Positions 9,959-17,850 of a stretch of 64,000 nucleotides of DNA are shown piece by piece. Origin of the DNA: Streptomyces sp. Ru62 (GTDB lineage Bacteria > Actinomycetota > Actinomycetes > Streptomycetales > Streptomycetaceae); assembly GCF_002920615.1 (NCBI RefSeq), contig NZ_PQSU01000028.1, positions 1 to 64,000 of the forward strand, in the 5' to 3' direction. How positions within the stretch are numbered: the stretch's first letter is position 1; each line of letters begins with the position of its first letter. Below the pieces are notes generated by a model. It was not told the origin of the DNA. It did no database searches and worked only from the letters and a program-made list of their open reading frames with translations. The position numbers and the translations under genes were made by a program.

Positions 9959-12774
9959 ATGGAGGTATTTTCCGGGCATCCTCGGGGCCCGGAACGTCAT
10001 CCGCCCGTGGGACGCCAGCGTGAACGTCGCGCTTCCCTGCTGGACCTGCGCAGTGCGGCCGGTCAGGTGTTCCTTCTCCAGGTCGCCATCGTGGTCCTGC
10101 TCGTCCTGGCCACGGTGGTGGGCATGATCCTCCAGGCGGCGCGGGACGCTCTGCAGCAGGGGCGACGCGCGTCGGTCATCGCGGCCCAGTCCTTCGCGAG
10201 CGCCCCGGGCACGGCCGCGGCCCTGCGGAGCCGGGATCCGTCAGCGGTGCTCCAGCCACGGGCCGAGGCGGCGCGCAAACGCACAGGCATGGATTTCATC
10301 GTCGTCCTGAGCACGACCGGGATCCGGTACACGTACCCCTACCCGCGCGAGATCGGGAAGCAGTTCGTCGGCACCATCGAACCGGCGCTGAAGGGCCACA
10401 CCGTCGTCGAGCAGGCCGGCGGGCCGCCCCTGCCCGCGGGCAGGGGGACCGACGTGCAGGCCGTGGTCCCGGTGACCGACCCGCGGGGCAAGGTGGTAGG
10501 GCTGGTCTCCGCCGGACTCACGGTCAGGAACGTCGCGGCCCTGTGGCTGCCGCAGCTGCCGATCATCCTGGGCAGTGGCGCGACCGCGCTGGCGCTGGCC
10601 ACGGCGGGCACCACGCTGGTGTCCCGGCGGCTGCGGCGGCAGACGCACGGCCTGTCCCCGGTGGAGCTGGCGCAGTTGTACGAGCACCACGACGCGGTCC
10701 TGCACGCGGTGCGGGAGGGTGTGCTGATCATCGATGCCGACGGGCGACTGCTGCTGGCGAACGACGAGGCGACGCGGCTGCTCGGACTGCCGGAGGACCT
10801 ACAGGGGCTACCGGTGCGGGAGCTGGGACTGCCGGAGCCGGTCATGCGCCTGCTGTCGTCGCCGGAGGCGGTCGACGATGAGGTGTATCGCGCGGGGAAC
10901 CGGTTGCTGGCGGTGAACAAGCGGCCCACGTACCCGCGGGCCGCCCGGGGAGGCAGCGTGGTGACCCTGCGGGACACCACGGAACTGGCGGCGGTCTCGG
11001 GGCGGGCGGAGGTCGCACGGGAGCGGCTGGACCTGCTGTACGAGGCGGGCGTGGGGATCGGCACGACGCTGGACGTGGAGCGTACGGCCCAGGAGCTGGC
11101 CGAGGTGGCGGCGCCGCAGTTCGCCGACCTGGTGACGGTGGATCTGCTCGACGCGGTGCTGCGGGGGTGGGAGCCGACCGCCGAGGGCTGGCGGCAGCTG
11201 CGCCGGGCGGCGATCGGCGGCGCCCGGCGGAGGGTCCCGGTGTATCCGCTGGGCGAAGTGATCACCTTCTCGGCCCGGAGCCCGCAGATGCGGACGCTGC
11301 AGGAGGGACGGGGCGTGCTGGAGGCGGACCTGCGGCAGGCCCACGGCTGGCGGGAACAGGATCCGGAGCGCTCCCGAAGGGCCCTGGAGTGCGGGTTGCG
11401 GTCGCTGGTGACCGTGCCGCTGCGGGCGCGGAACGTGGCGCTGGGTGTGGTGAACTTCTACCGGACGGTGGAGTCCCCGGCGTTCGAGCCGGAGGATCTC
11501 GCCTTCGCGGAGGAACTGGCCGTGCGGGCGGCGGTGGCCATCGACAACGCGCGGAGGTTCACCCGGGAGCACGCCACGGCGGTGGCGCTCCAGCGCAGCC
11601 TGCTGCCGCGCGGGCAGCCGGACCAGGACGCCCTGGAGGTGGCCTGGCGGTATCTGCCGGCGGAGGCGGGGGTGGCGGGGACTGGTTCGACGTCATACCG
11701 CTCCCGGGTACCCGTGTGGCCCTGGTGATGGGCGACGTCGTCGGGCGCGGCCTGCACGCGGCGGCGACGATGGGCCGGCTGCGTACCGCGGTGCACAACT
11801 TCGCCGTCCTGGACCTGCCCGTGGACGAGGTGCTCGGGAACCTGGACGACCTGGTCGTCCGCATGGACGACGAGGAGCGCGCGGGTGATGCCGCGGGAGA
11901 CCACGAGGGCGTGGGCGTGACCGGGGCGACCTGCCTCTACGCGGTCTACGACCCGGTGGCGGGGGCCTGCACCATGGCCCGCGCGGGGCATCCGGAACCG
12001 GTGGTGGTCCGCCCGGACGGGACGGTCACCTGTGCCGGGGTGCCGGCCTCGGCGCCCCTCGGTCTGGGCGGCTACCCCTTCGAGACCACCGAGCTGTCCC
12101 TGCCGGAGGGTTCCCAGCTGGTGTTGTACACCGACGGTCTGGTGGAGGACCGCGACCAGGACATCGACGTCGGGCTGGAGAGGCTGCGCCGGGCGTTGGA
12201 CGGGTCCGGGAGCCGCACCCCGGACGAGACGTGCCAGACCGTGATCGACGCGCTCAAGCCGTCGCACTCCTCCGACGACATCGCGCTGCTCACGGCACGC
12301 ACCCGGACGTTCCCGCCCTCCCGCGTGGCCGAGTGGGACGTGCCGTCGGATCCGGCGCTGGTTCCCTCGGTGCGGGCACGTTGCAGGGAGACGTTGCGCA
12401 CGTGGGGGCTGGAGGAGACCGGATTCGCCACGGAGCTGATCGTCAGCGAGCTGGTCACGAACGCGATCCGGTACGGCTCACCGCCGGTGGGCGTGCGGCT
12501 GCTGCACGGGCGCTGTCTGATCTGCGAGGTCTCGGACGGCAGCGGCACCTCGCCCCGCCTGCGGCGGGCGGCTACCACGGACGAAGGCGGGCGGGGTCTG
12601 TTCCTGGTGGCACAGTTCGCTCAGCGATGGGGGACGCGGTACACCACCCGCGGCAAGGTCATCTGGGCCGAACAGGTTCTTCACGACGGCACGTCGGCCG
12701 CCCCGCGCCTCGCACCGGTCGACTTCCTCCTCGACCAGTTCGACCTCGACCAGTTCGACGATCCCGGCCTGTGA
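9959..12774 (+). pseudogene. Frameshifted Cache-PAS-GAF-SpoIIE-HATPase sensor
   Basis: Third SpoIIE/HATPase paralogue, split into two frames. The first (9959-11728) encodes a transmembrane segment (about 33-58), an extracytoplasmic CitA/DcuS-like Cache sensor (RYTYPYPREIGKQFVG), a second membrane segment (about 203-222), PAS and GAF. It enters the phosphatase at WRYLPAEAGV and then runs out of frame. The second frame continues with GDWFDVIPLPGTRVAL, the rest of the phosphatase and an intact RsbW-type ATPase. Loss of one G between 11672 and 11680 explains the break; restoring it would give about 938 aa. The rest of the sequence is well conserved, so the lesion is recent or a sequencing error. 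The start is uncertain because no good RBS precedes ATG 9959. Confidence 0.85.
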
Positions 12775-12900
12775 GCCGAGGTGACACCCCGGGCGCCGCC
12801 CTGCCCGGACATCACCCGGCGCGTCGGCGGCGGCGTCAGCGGCGGACCGCACCGACCATGGACGCACGCGACACGGAGCCCGTCGACCGAGGAGCTTGGA

Positions 12901-13233
12901 ATGATCTTCATCACCGCGAAATTCCGGGTGCGGCCGGAGCACGCCGACCGATGGCCGGAGATCTCGGCCGCGTTCACCGAGGCGACACGCGCCGAACCGG
13001 GGTGCCTGTGGTTCGACTGGTCCCGCAGCGTCGACGATCCGACCGAGTACGTGCTCGTCGAGGCGTTCCGCGACGACGAGGCGGGCGCCGCGCACGTCCG
13101 ATCGCAGCACTTCCGCGACGCGCAGCGGACGCTGCCGCCACACCTCGCCGAGACGCCGCGCATCGTCAACATGACGATTCCGCAGGAGGACTGGTCCCTG
13201 CTCGCGGAGATGGCGGGACAGGACGGGGACTGA
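12901..13233 (+). CDS. ABM-domain (antibiotic biosynthesis monooxygenase-like) protein
   Basis: Small 110-aa protein of the ABM/ferredoxin-like fold: ITAKFRVRPEHADRWPEI, then EPGCLWFDW, then YVLVEAFRDDEA and a terminal histidine-containing helix. Family members (YgiN, ActVA-Orf6 relatives) are cofactor-free oxygenases or quinol-handling proteins, usually dimeric and cytoplasmic. GGAG sits 6 nt upstream of the ATG, fixing the start; an in-frame upstream ATG-less extension is not needed. It stands alone between a sensor and a cell-wall enzyme, so the substrate cannot be inferred. Confidence 0.85.
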   Translation: MIFITAKFRVRPEHADRWPEISAAFTEATRAEPGCLWFDWSRSVDDPTEYVLVEAFRDDEAGAAHVRSQHFRDAQRTLPPHLAETPRIVNMTIPQEDWSLLAEMAGQDGD

Positions 13234-13402
13234 CCTGGCAGGGTGCCGCATCGTCGCCAAGATCGTGTGCGGACCGCCACTCCGACAGATGCGTGGCCTT
13301 CACCACAAATTGCCCATTTTTGGAGCTGGGTATGCCTATAAGTGATGGCATAGCTGGTTGCGCTCCTTCGGCGATCAGCGGAGGAATGCAAAGACCAGTG
13401 GC

Positions 13403-14653
13403 ATGGAGAAGCGCTTGATCACGCTGTTCACACGTCGCACCGGGCTGGTGGCTACGACCGGCGTACTCGGCGGCGTACTCGCCCTCACGGCCCTAGGTGG
13501 TACGAGCAACGCCGCCACCGGCGACAACGACGCCGGGAACCAGCCGAAACCGCAGGCGCAGGCAAGCCAGGCGGCCACCCAGGAAGCCTCCGACGCCCGA
13601 ATAAAGATCACGCCCGGGGAAGGCACCTACGGCGTCGGGATCGACGGCCCGGTCAGTGTGACCGTCAGCAAGGGCAAGCTCACCAAGGTGACCATGACCG
13701 CCGTCGCGACCGGTGCCGAGGTCCCGGGCACCCTGTCCGCGGACGGCACTTCCTGGAAGCCGGACGGACGGCTGGAGCGTGCCACCAGGTATCAGATCGC
13801 CGCCGAGGCCGAGGACGCCAAGGGCCGCTCCGCCACCGGCAACGCCACGATCACCACCGTCTCCCCGAACGACTTCATCGGGCACCTCTCCCCCCAGGAC
13901 GGCTCGACCGTCGGCGTGGGCATGCCCGTGACGTTCACCTTCGGCAAGGCGATCGGCGACAAGGCCGCCGTGGAGTCGGAGATCCAGGTCAGCTCCAGCA
14001 GCGGCCAGCAGGTCGTCGGTCACTGGATGAACGACCACCGCCTGGACTTCCGCCCCGAGAAGTACTGGAAGTCCGGCTCCACCGTCACCGTCACGCTCAA
14101 CCGAGACGGCGTCCGGAAGACGGTCAGGTTCAAGATCGGCCGGAGCCAGATCAGCACCGTCGACGCCAGGACCAAGCAGATGACCGTCGTACGGGACGGC
14201 AAGACGATCAAGACCATCCCGATCTCGTCCGGCAGCTCCGAGCACCCGACGTACAACGGCCAGATGGTGATCTCCGAGAAGTTCGGGCACGTCCACATGA
14301 ACGGTGCGAGCGTCGGCCTGACGGAGAAGGACGGCAAGCCCTCGTACGACATCAAGGCCGTACCGCACGCCATGCGCCTGACCGACTCGGGCACGTTCAT
14401 CCACGGCAACTACTGGGCCGCCGACTCGATCTTCGGCAAGGTGAACACCAGCCACGGCTGCGTGGGCCTGAAGGACGTCAGGGGCGGCGGCGACGGCAGG
14501 GAGCCCGCCGCGTGGTTCTTCGACCAGTCGATGATCGGTGACGTCGTGGTCGTCAAGAACTCCGACGACAAGACCAGCCTGGCCCCGGACAACGGCCTCA
14601 GCGACTGGAACATGCCGTGGAAGCAGTGGGTCGCGGGCAGCCCGACCGCCTGA
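13403..14653 (+). CDS. Secreted L,D-transpeptidase with Ig-like domains
   Basis: Cell-wall enzyme of 416 aa that makes 3-3 peptidoglycan cross-links. The N-terminus has basic residues then a hydrophobic stretch (about 13-36), giving a signal peptide or membrane anchor. Two Ig-like regions (about 60-250) follow, then a YkuD catalytic domain with H334 in IHGNYW and the signature SHGCVGL carrying catalytic C353. This matches the LdtMt2-like actinobacterial class. The start at 13403 puts the signal peptide at the N-terminus, although the GGAGGA at 13380-13385 is unusually far upstream (17 nt). The DNA just upstream (13300-13350) is AT-rich for this genome and is the likely promoter. Confidence 0.9.
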   Translation: MEKRLITLFTRRTGLVATTGVLGGVLALTALGGTSNAATGDNDAGNQPKPQAQASQAATQEASDARIKITPGEGTYGVGIDGPVSVTVSKGKLTKVTMTAVATGAEVPGTLSADGTSWKPDGRLERATRYQIAAEAEDAKGRSATGNATITTVSPNDFIGHLSPQDGSTVGVGMPVTFTFGKAIGDKAAVESEIQVSSSSGQQVVGHWMNDHRLDFRPEKYWKSGSTVTVTLNRDGVRKTVRFKIGRSQISTVDARTKQMTVVRDGKTIKTIPISSGSSEHPTYNGQMVISEKFGHVHMNGASVGLTEKDGKPSYDIKAVPHAMRLTDSGTFIHGNYWAADSIFGKVNTSHGCVGLKDVRGGGDGREPAAWFFDQSMIGDVVVVKNSDDKTSLAPDNGLSDWNMPWKQWVAGSPTA

Positions 14654-14727
14654 CACCACGACATGTATCAACAATGAGGTGCACAGGTTCAACAAGCCGG
14701 CGCCCCCGCAAAGATTCTCCGGAAATC

Positions 14728-14759
14728 GGTTCGCCAGGTTTATTTCGTGAACCGCCTGG
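14728..14759 (+). promoter_or_regulatory. Interleaved inverted repeats upstream of mntP-like gene
   Basis: GGTTC (14728-14732) and CCAGG (14734-14738) are followed by their complements in the same order, GAACC (14749-14753) and CCTGG (14755-14759). The two stems cannot nest, so the RNA could form a pseudoknot or one of two alternative hairpins. It lies 85 nt before the efflux-pump start in an AT-richer stretch. No yybP-ykoY consensus is visible. A regulatory role is inference. Confidence 0.25.
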
Positions 14760-14843
14760 GATATTCTTTTGAATTGTGGTGCATGCTGATGAAGGCGGAG
14801 TCGTTTCCGTCGACGCCGGTCGTCATCGGGCAGCCGTGTCGCC

Positions 14844-15383
14844 ATGATCTGGGAAATAGTGGTCCTGGGTTTTGTACTCAGTCTCGACAATCTCCGAGTA
14901 TCGATCGCGCTCGGCACGCTCCCATTCGGTTTGAAGCGCGCGGTGCAGGTCGCGCTGACCTTCGGGCTATGGGACGCGATCATGCCCCTGGTCGGGATGC
15001 TGATCGGTCACCAGATCGGGGAGTCCGTCGGGGACGTCGCCGATGTGGTGGGCGCGGCCGCGCTCGGCGGGTACGGCCTCTACCTCGTCATCTCGTCCCT
15101 CCGGAACCCCGAGCCGGACGAGCTGGACCACCCGTGGGCGTTGTTCGGCATCCCGTTGACACTGAGCCTGGACAACTTGCTCGCCGGGGCGAGCCTGGGG
15201 GTTCTCGGGCTCTCGCCGTGGTTCTCGGCCGCCGTCTTCGGCGGCATGACGGCCGTGTTGTCGCTGGTCGGGCTGCAACTCGGGCGGGCCGCGGCGCGCC
15301 TGATCCGGATCCGCTCGGACCTGATGAGCGGGGTCACCTTGATCATCGCCGCCGGGACGCTGCCGTTCTGGTTCGGCGACTGA
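14844..15383 (+). CDS. MntP-like (DUF204) manganese efflux pump homologue
   Basis: Integral membrane protein of 179 aa with about six hydrophobic helices arranged as two homologous halves. Each half begins with the same signature, SLDNLRVSIALG near residue 13 and SLDNLLAGASLG near 108. This internal duplication and the acidic residues inside the helices are typical of the MntP/DUF204 family, which exports Mn(II). The local SLDN differs from the more usual SMDA, so the substrate may differ. No strong RBS precedes the ATG. It converges on pqqE with a duplicated pqqE segment between the genes. A role in handling metal for the adjacent metal-dependent dehydrogenase is possible but unproven. Confidence 0.75.
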   Translation: MIWEIVVLGFVLSLDNLRVSIALGTLPFGLKRAVQVALTFGLWDAIMPLVGMLIGHQIGESVGDVADVVGAAALGGYGLYLVISSLRNPEPDELDHPWALFGIPLTLSLDNLLAGASLGVLGLSPWFSAAVFGGMTAVLSLVGLQLGRAAARLIRIRSDLMSGVTLIIAAGTLPFWFGD

Positions 15384-15440
15384 CCCGCTCCACCGGGAGG
15401 CAGGCCGGCCTGCGAACAGAGGAGCGGCGGAAGATCGCAG

Positions 15441-15635
15441 ACCCGCGAGCCGGCAGGGGGCCTCGACCGCTCTGGCCGCCGGGTCGTCACCGGGCGACAG
15501 GTGGCAGACCCGGTCGGTGCGGGCGGGGCACCAGCGGAAGGTCGTCGTCCCGCGAGCCGGCGTTGGCGGCCTCGACCGCCCTGGCCACCAGGTCGTGGTC
15601 CGGCGACAGGTAACAGACCGGGTCGGTGCGGGCGG
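15441..15635. repeat. Imperfect ~86-bp direct duplication at the pqqE 3' end
   Basis: Positions 15441-15525 and 15549-15635 align at roughly 85% identity by eye, with two small gaps. Both begin CCCGCGAGCCGGC and end GGTCGGTGCGGGCGG. The copy at 15549-15635 lies inside pqqE (coding the stretch around DPVCYLSPDH). The other runs across the annotated pqqE stop at 15487 and beyond. Read in the ancestral frame, the outer copy would still resemble PqqE, so it is a duplicated gene end. Confidence 0.85.
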
Positions 15636-16590
15636 CGTCGCCGGTGAGCAGGAACGCCTGGCAGCGACACCCGCCGAAGTCCACCTCCCGCCGGGGGCAG
15701 CTCCGGCAGGGTTCCGGCATCCAGTCGGTCCCGCGGAACGCGGTCATCACGGGGGCCTCGGCCCAGATGCGCTCCAGCGGGTCCTCCCGCACACTCGCCC
15801 GCGGCAACGGCAGGGACTGGGCGGCCGGGCAGGGCAGGACGTCACCGTTCGGCGTCACGGTCAGCTGCCGGGAGGCCCAGCCGCCCATGCAGGGCTTCGG
15901 GTAGCGGCTGTAGTAGTCGGGGATGACGTAGACGATGTCCATACGGCCCCGCAACCGCTCGTCGGCGGCCCGTACGACGGCCTCGGCCGCTTCTAGCTGG
16001 GCCCGGCTCGGCAGCAGCGCGGCACGGTTCCGCCAGGCCCAGCCGTAGTACTGGGTGTTGGCGAGCTCCACCCGGTCCGCGCCCACCTCCTCGGCCAGGG
16101 CGAGCACGTCGGCGACGCGGTCGATGTTGTGCCGGTGCAGGACCACGTTCACCGTGAGCGGCCAGCCCAGCTCCTTGACCACACCCATCGCCTCGATCTT
16201 GCGCCGGAAGGACGGGATCCCGGCGATCCGGTCGGACACGGTCGGTTCGTCGGCCTGGATGCTGATCTGTACGTGATCCAGACCGGCGGCCCGCAACTGC
16301 TCGGCCCTCGGACGCGAGAACCCGAGGGCGCTGGTGATGAGGTTGGTGTAGAGGCCCAGGGCATGGGCGTGCGCGACGAGCCGCACCAGGTCGCGCCGCA
16401 GCAGAGGCTCCCCGCCGGACAGGTGGCACTGCAGGACTCCCAGGTCCTCGGCCTCGGTCAGCACCCGGAGCCACTCGTCAGTGGTCAGCTCGTCCTGGTA
16501 GTCGGCCAGGTTCAGCGGGTTGGAGCAGTAGGGGCAGGCCAGCGGGCAGCGGTAGGTCAGCTCGGCGAGCAGCCCGAGGGGGCTATCCAT
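15487..16590 (-). CDS. pqqE: PQQ synthesis radical SAM enzyme PqqE
   Basis: Radical S-adenosylmethionine protein of 367 aa. The CxxxCxxC cluster motif is at C15, C19 and C22 (CPLACPYC), followed by GGEPLLR. A C-terminal SPASM region carries the auxiliary-cluster cysteines (CMGGW, LPCPAA, CRSC, FGGCRCQAF). With PqqD it forms the Glu-Tyr carbon-carbon cross-link in the PqqA peptide, the first committed step of PQQ synthesis. Its ATG overlaps the end of pqqD by 8 bp, so translation is coupled. The last 14 residues (from VPRP) come from a duplicated segment read in a shifted frame and are probably not native to the family; the ancestral end may have been near AVEAANAG. Confidence 0.95.
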   Translation of the reverse strand: MDSPLGLLAELTYRCPLACPYCSNPLNLADYQDELTTDEWLRVLTEAEDLGVLQCHLSGGEPLLRRDLVRLVAHAHALGLYTNLITSALGFSRPRAEQLRAAGLDHVQISIQADEPTVSDRIAGIPSFRRKIEAMGVVKELGWPLTVNVVLHRHNIDRVADVLALAEEVGADRVELANTQYYGWAWRNRAALLPSRAQLEAAEAVVRAADERLRGRMDIVYVIPDYYSRYPKPCMGGWASRQLTVTPNGDVLPCPAAQSLPLPRASVREDPLERIWAEAPVMTAFRGTDWMPEPCRSCPRREVDFGGCRCQAFLLTGDAARTDPVCYLSPDHDLVARAVEAANAGSRDDDLPLVPRPHRPGLPPVAR

Positions 16591-16912
16591 CGGTGAGCTC
16601 CACCCAGCGCCGGGCGACGAGCCGGCCCAGGAACTGCCTGACGTCGTCGTCGGGGACGGTCTCGTAGCGCGCGCCCAGTTCGCCCACGATCTCGGCCACG
16701 GTGTGCCGCCCGTCGCACAGTTCGAGGATGGCCGCGCCGCTGCCGTTCAGAACCACCACCGTCTCGGGGTGCAGCAGGACCTTGCACTGCCTGGTCCGGC
16801 AGAAGGTGAGCCGGACATGGGCCGCCAACCGGGGCCGGTCCGAGCCGGACACCCCGACGCCGGGCCGGGTCGTGCTGATGCTCCGGGTCGTGCCGGTATG
16901 GGTCGGGTCCAT
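16583..16912 (-). CDS. pqqD: PQQ synthesis peptide chaperone PqqD
   Basis: PqqD (109 aa) binds the PqqA precursor peptide and presents it to PqqE. The winged-helix-like RRE fold is recognisable from LHPETVVVLNGSGAAILELC and the following HTVAEIVGEL helix. The chosen ATG at 16912 lies 6 nt after the pqqC stop, giving a start inside a tight operon; a longer upstream start would run deep into pqqC. The N-terminal 25 residues are low in family similarity. It overlaps pqqE by 8 bp. PqqC and PqqD are separate here, unlike the fused PqqCD of methylotrophs. Confidence 0.93.
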   Translation of the reverse strand: MDPTHTGTTRSISTTRPGVGVSGSDRPRLAAHVRLTFCRTRQCKVLLHPETVVVLNGSGAAILELCDGRHTVAEIVGELGARYETVPDDDVRQFLGRLVARRWVELTDG

Positions 16913-16917
16913 GGTGG

Positions 16918-17616
16918 TCACTCCACGTAGGCCTGGTCGATGGCGTCCATGAGGCTCCACAGGACATCGCACTTGAACGACAGCGCGTCGACGGCGCGCG
17001 CCTGGGCCTCGGCGGAGAGGCAGTGCGCGGTGACCACCTCCAGGGCGTGCTCACAGTCGCGGGGGGCCTGCTCCAGGCGGGCGCGGAAGTAGGCAAGGCC
17101 CTCGGGGGCGATCCACGGGTACCACCGCTCGAACGCGGCGAGCCGCGCCGCCATCAGGTCGGGCGCGAACAGTTCGGTGAGCGAGGACGCCACCGCCTCC
17201 ACCCACGGGCTGGTCCGGGCGAAGGTCACGTAGGCGTCGACGGCGAACCGCACCCCCGGTACCAGGTGCCGGTGGTCCCGGACCTCCTCACGGGTCAGCC
17301 CGGCGGCCTCGGCGAGGCGCAGCCACGCCTCGATGCCGCCCTCGCCCGCGGCAGTGCCGTCGTGCTCGACGATCCGTCGGATCCAGCGACGACGGACCTC
17401 CACGTCGGGGCAGTTGGAAAGGATCGCGGCGTCCTTGCGGGGGATGTTCTCCTGGTAGTAGAAGCGGTTGGCCACCCAGCCCTGGATCTGCCGGCGGCTC
17501 AGCCGGCCGGCGTTCATCCGGACGTGGAACGGGTGCTGGTCGTGGTATCGCCGCGAGTGGGCCCGCAACGTCTCGACGAAGCCGTCGGCGCCGGTTGTGA
17601 TGGTTGTTGTCGTCAC
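16918..17616 (-). CDS. pqqC: Pyrroloquinoline-quinone synthase PqqC
   Basis: Cofactor-free oxidase (232 aa) that catalyses the last ring closure and eight-electron oxidation to PQQ. The TENA/PqqC helical fold is clear: HPFHVRMNAGRL, GWVANRFYYQENIPRKDAAI, WIRRIVEHDG and the C-terminal HALEVVTAHC and FKCDVLWSLMDAI. The GTG at 17616 is preferred; a further upstream start at 17637 would add only seven basic residues. The 91-nt gap from pqqA contains a stable hairpin that could lower pqqC expression relative to pqqA. The next gene, pqqD, starts 6 nt after its stop. Confidence 0.95.
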   Translation of the reverse strand: MTTTTITTGADGFVETLRAHSRRYHDQHPFHVRMNAGRLSRRQIQGWVANRFYYQENIPRKDAAILSNCPDVEVRRRWIRRIVEHDGTAAGEGGIEAWLRLAEAAGLTREEVRDHRHLVPGVRFAVDAYVTFARTSPWVEAVASSLTELFAPDLMAARLAAFERWYPWIAPEGLAYFRARLEQAPRDCEHALEVVTAHCLSAEAQARAVDALSFKCDVLWSLMDAIDQAYVE

Positions 17617-17670
17617 GCCTCTACCCCTGGACCTCAACGCCGTCCATGGCCACCCGTGAACGAGCCGTCG

Positions 17671-17698
17671 GGAGGCACCGGGCCAGTCCGGCGCCTCC
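17671..17698 (-). terminator. Hairpin between pqqA and pqqC (attenuator or mRNA stabiliser)
   Basis: GGAGGC (17671-17676) pairs with GCCTCC (17693-17698) and CCGG (17678-17681) with CCGG (17688-17691), with one A/C mismatch and a six-base loop. The result is a near-perfect 10-bp stem 10 nt after the pqqA stop, with no T tract. In this position it would protect or partly terminate the pqqA message, so that the substrate peptide outnumbers the enzymes. Confidence 0.7.
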
Positions 17699-17707
17699 CC
17701 ACATCCG

Positions 17708-17803
17708 CTAGTCCTCCAACCGAGCGAGGTACATGGTCACCTCTGCCGCGACTGTGATCTCGTCGAAGTCGGGCGTCTCCCACACAGCGAGCTGAGACTC
17801 CAT
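17708..17803 (-). CDS. pqqA: PQQ precursor peptide PqqA
   Basis: A 31-aa ribosomally made peptide that supplies the Glu and Tyr from which PQQ is built. The conserved E-x-x-x-Y pair is E21 and Y25 in AAEVTMYLARLED. The short W-x-x-P-D-F stretch before it resembles other PqqA leaders. A strong ribosome-binding site (AGGAGGTG) lies 7-8 nt before the ATG at 17803, the best in the operon. It sits between the dehydrogenase (47 nt upstream) and pqqC, and is followed by a hairpin. Confidence 0.95.
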   Translation of the reverse strand: MESQLAVWETPDFDEITVAAEVTMYLARLED

Positions 17804-17850
17804 GGATTCACCTCCTCTCTGCCGGACCCACGTCAGGCTCCGGTTCCGCG

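Noticed and set aside
9959..12774. Programmed ribosomal frameshift in the sensor gene
   Set aside because: There is no slippery heptamer or downstream structure beyond general GC content, and the paralogues are read in one frame.
13310..13342. TTGCCC and TATAAG as promoter of the L,D-transpeptidase
   Set aside because: The spacing of 21 bp is too long for a standard promoter; only the AT-rich nature of the region is reported.
14654..14843. yybP-ykoY manganese riboswitch before the MntP-like gene
   Set aside because: The conserved bases of that riboswitch are not present; only small interleaved repeats were found.
15441..15635. Insertion element or att site at the pqqE 3' end
   Set aside because: The repeats are homologous pqqE sequence without transposase, terminal inverted repeats or a tRNA, so simple duplication fits better.
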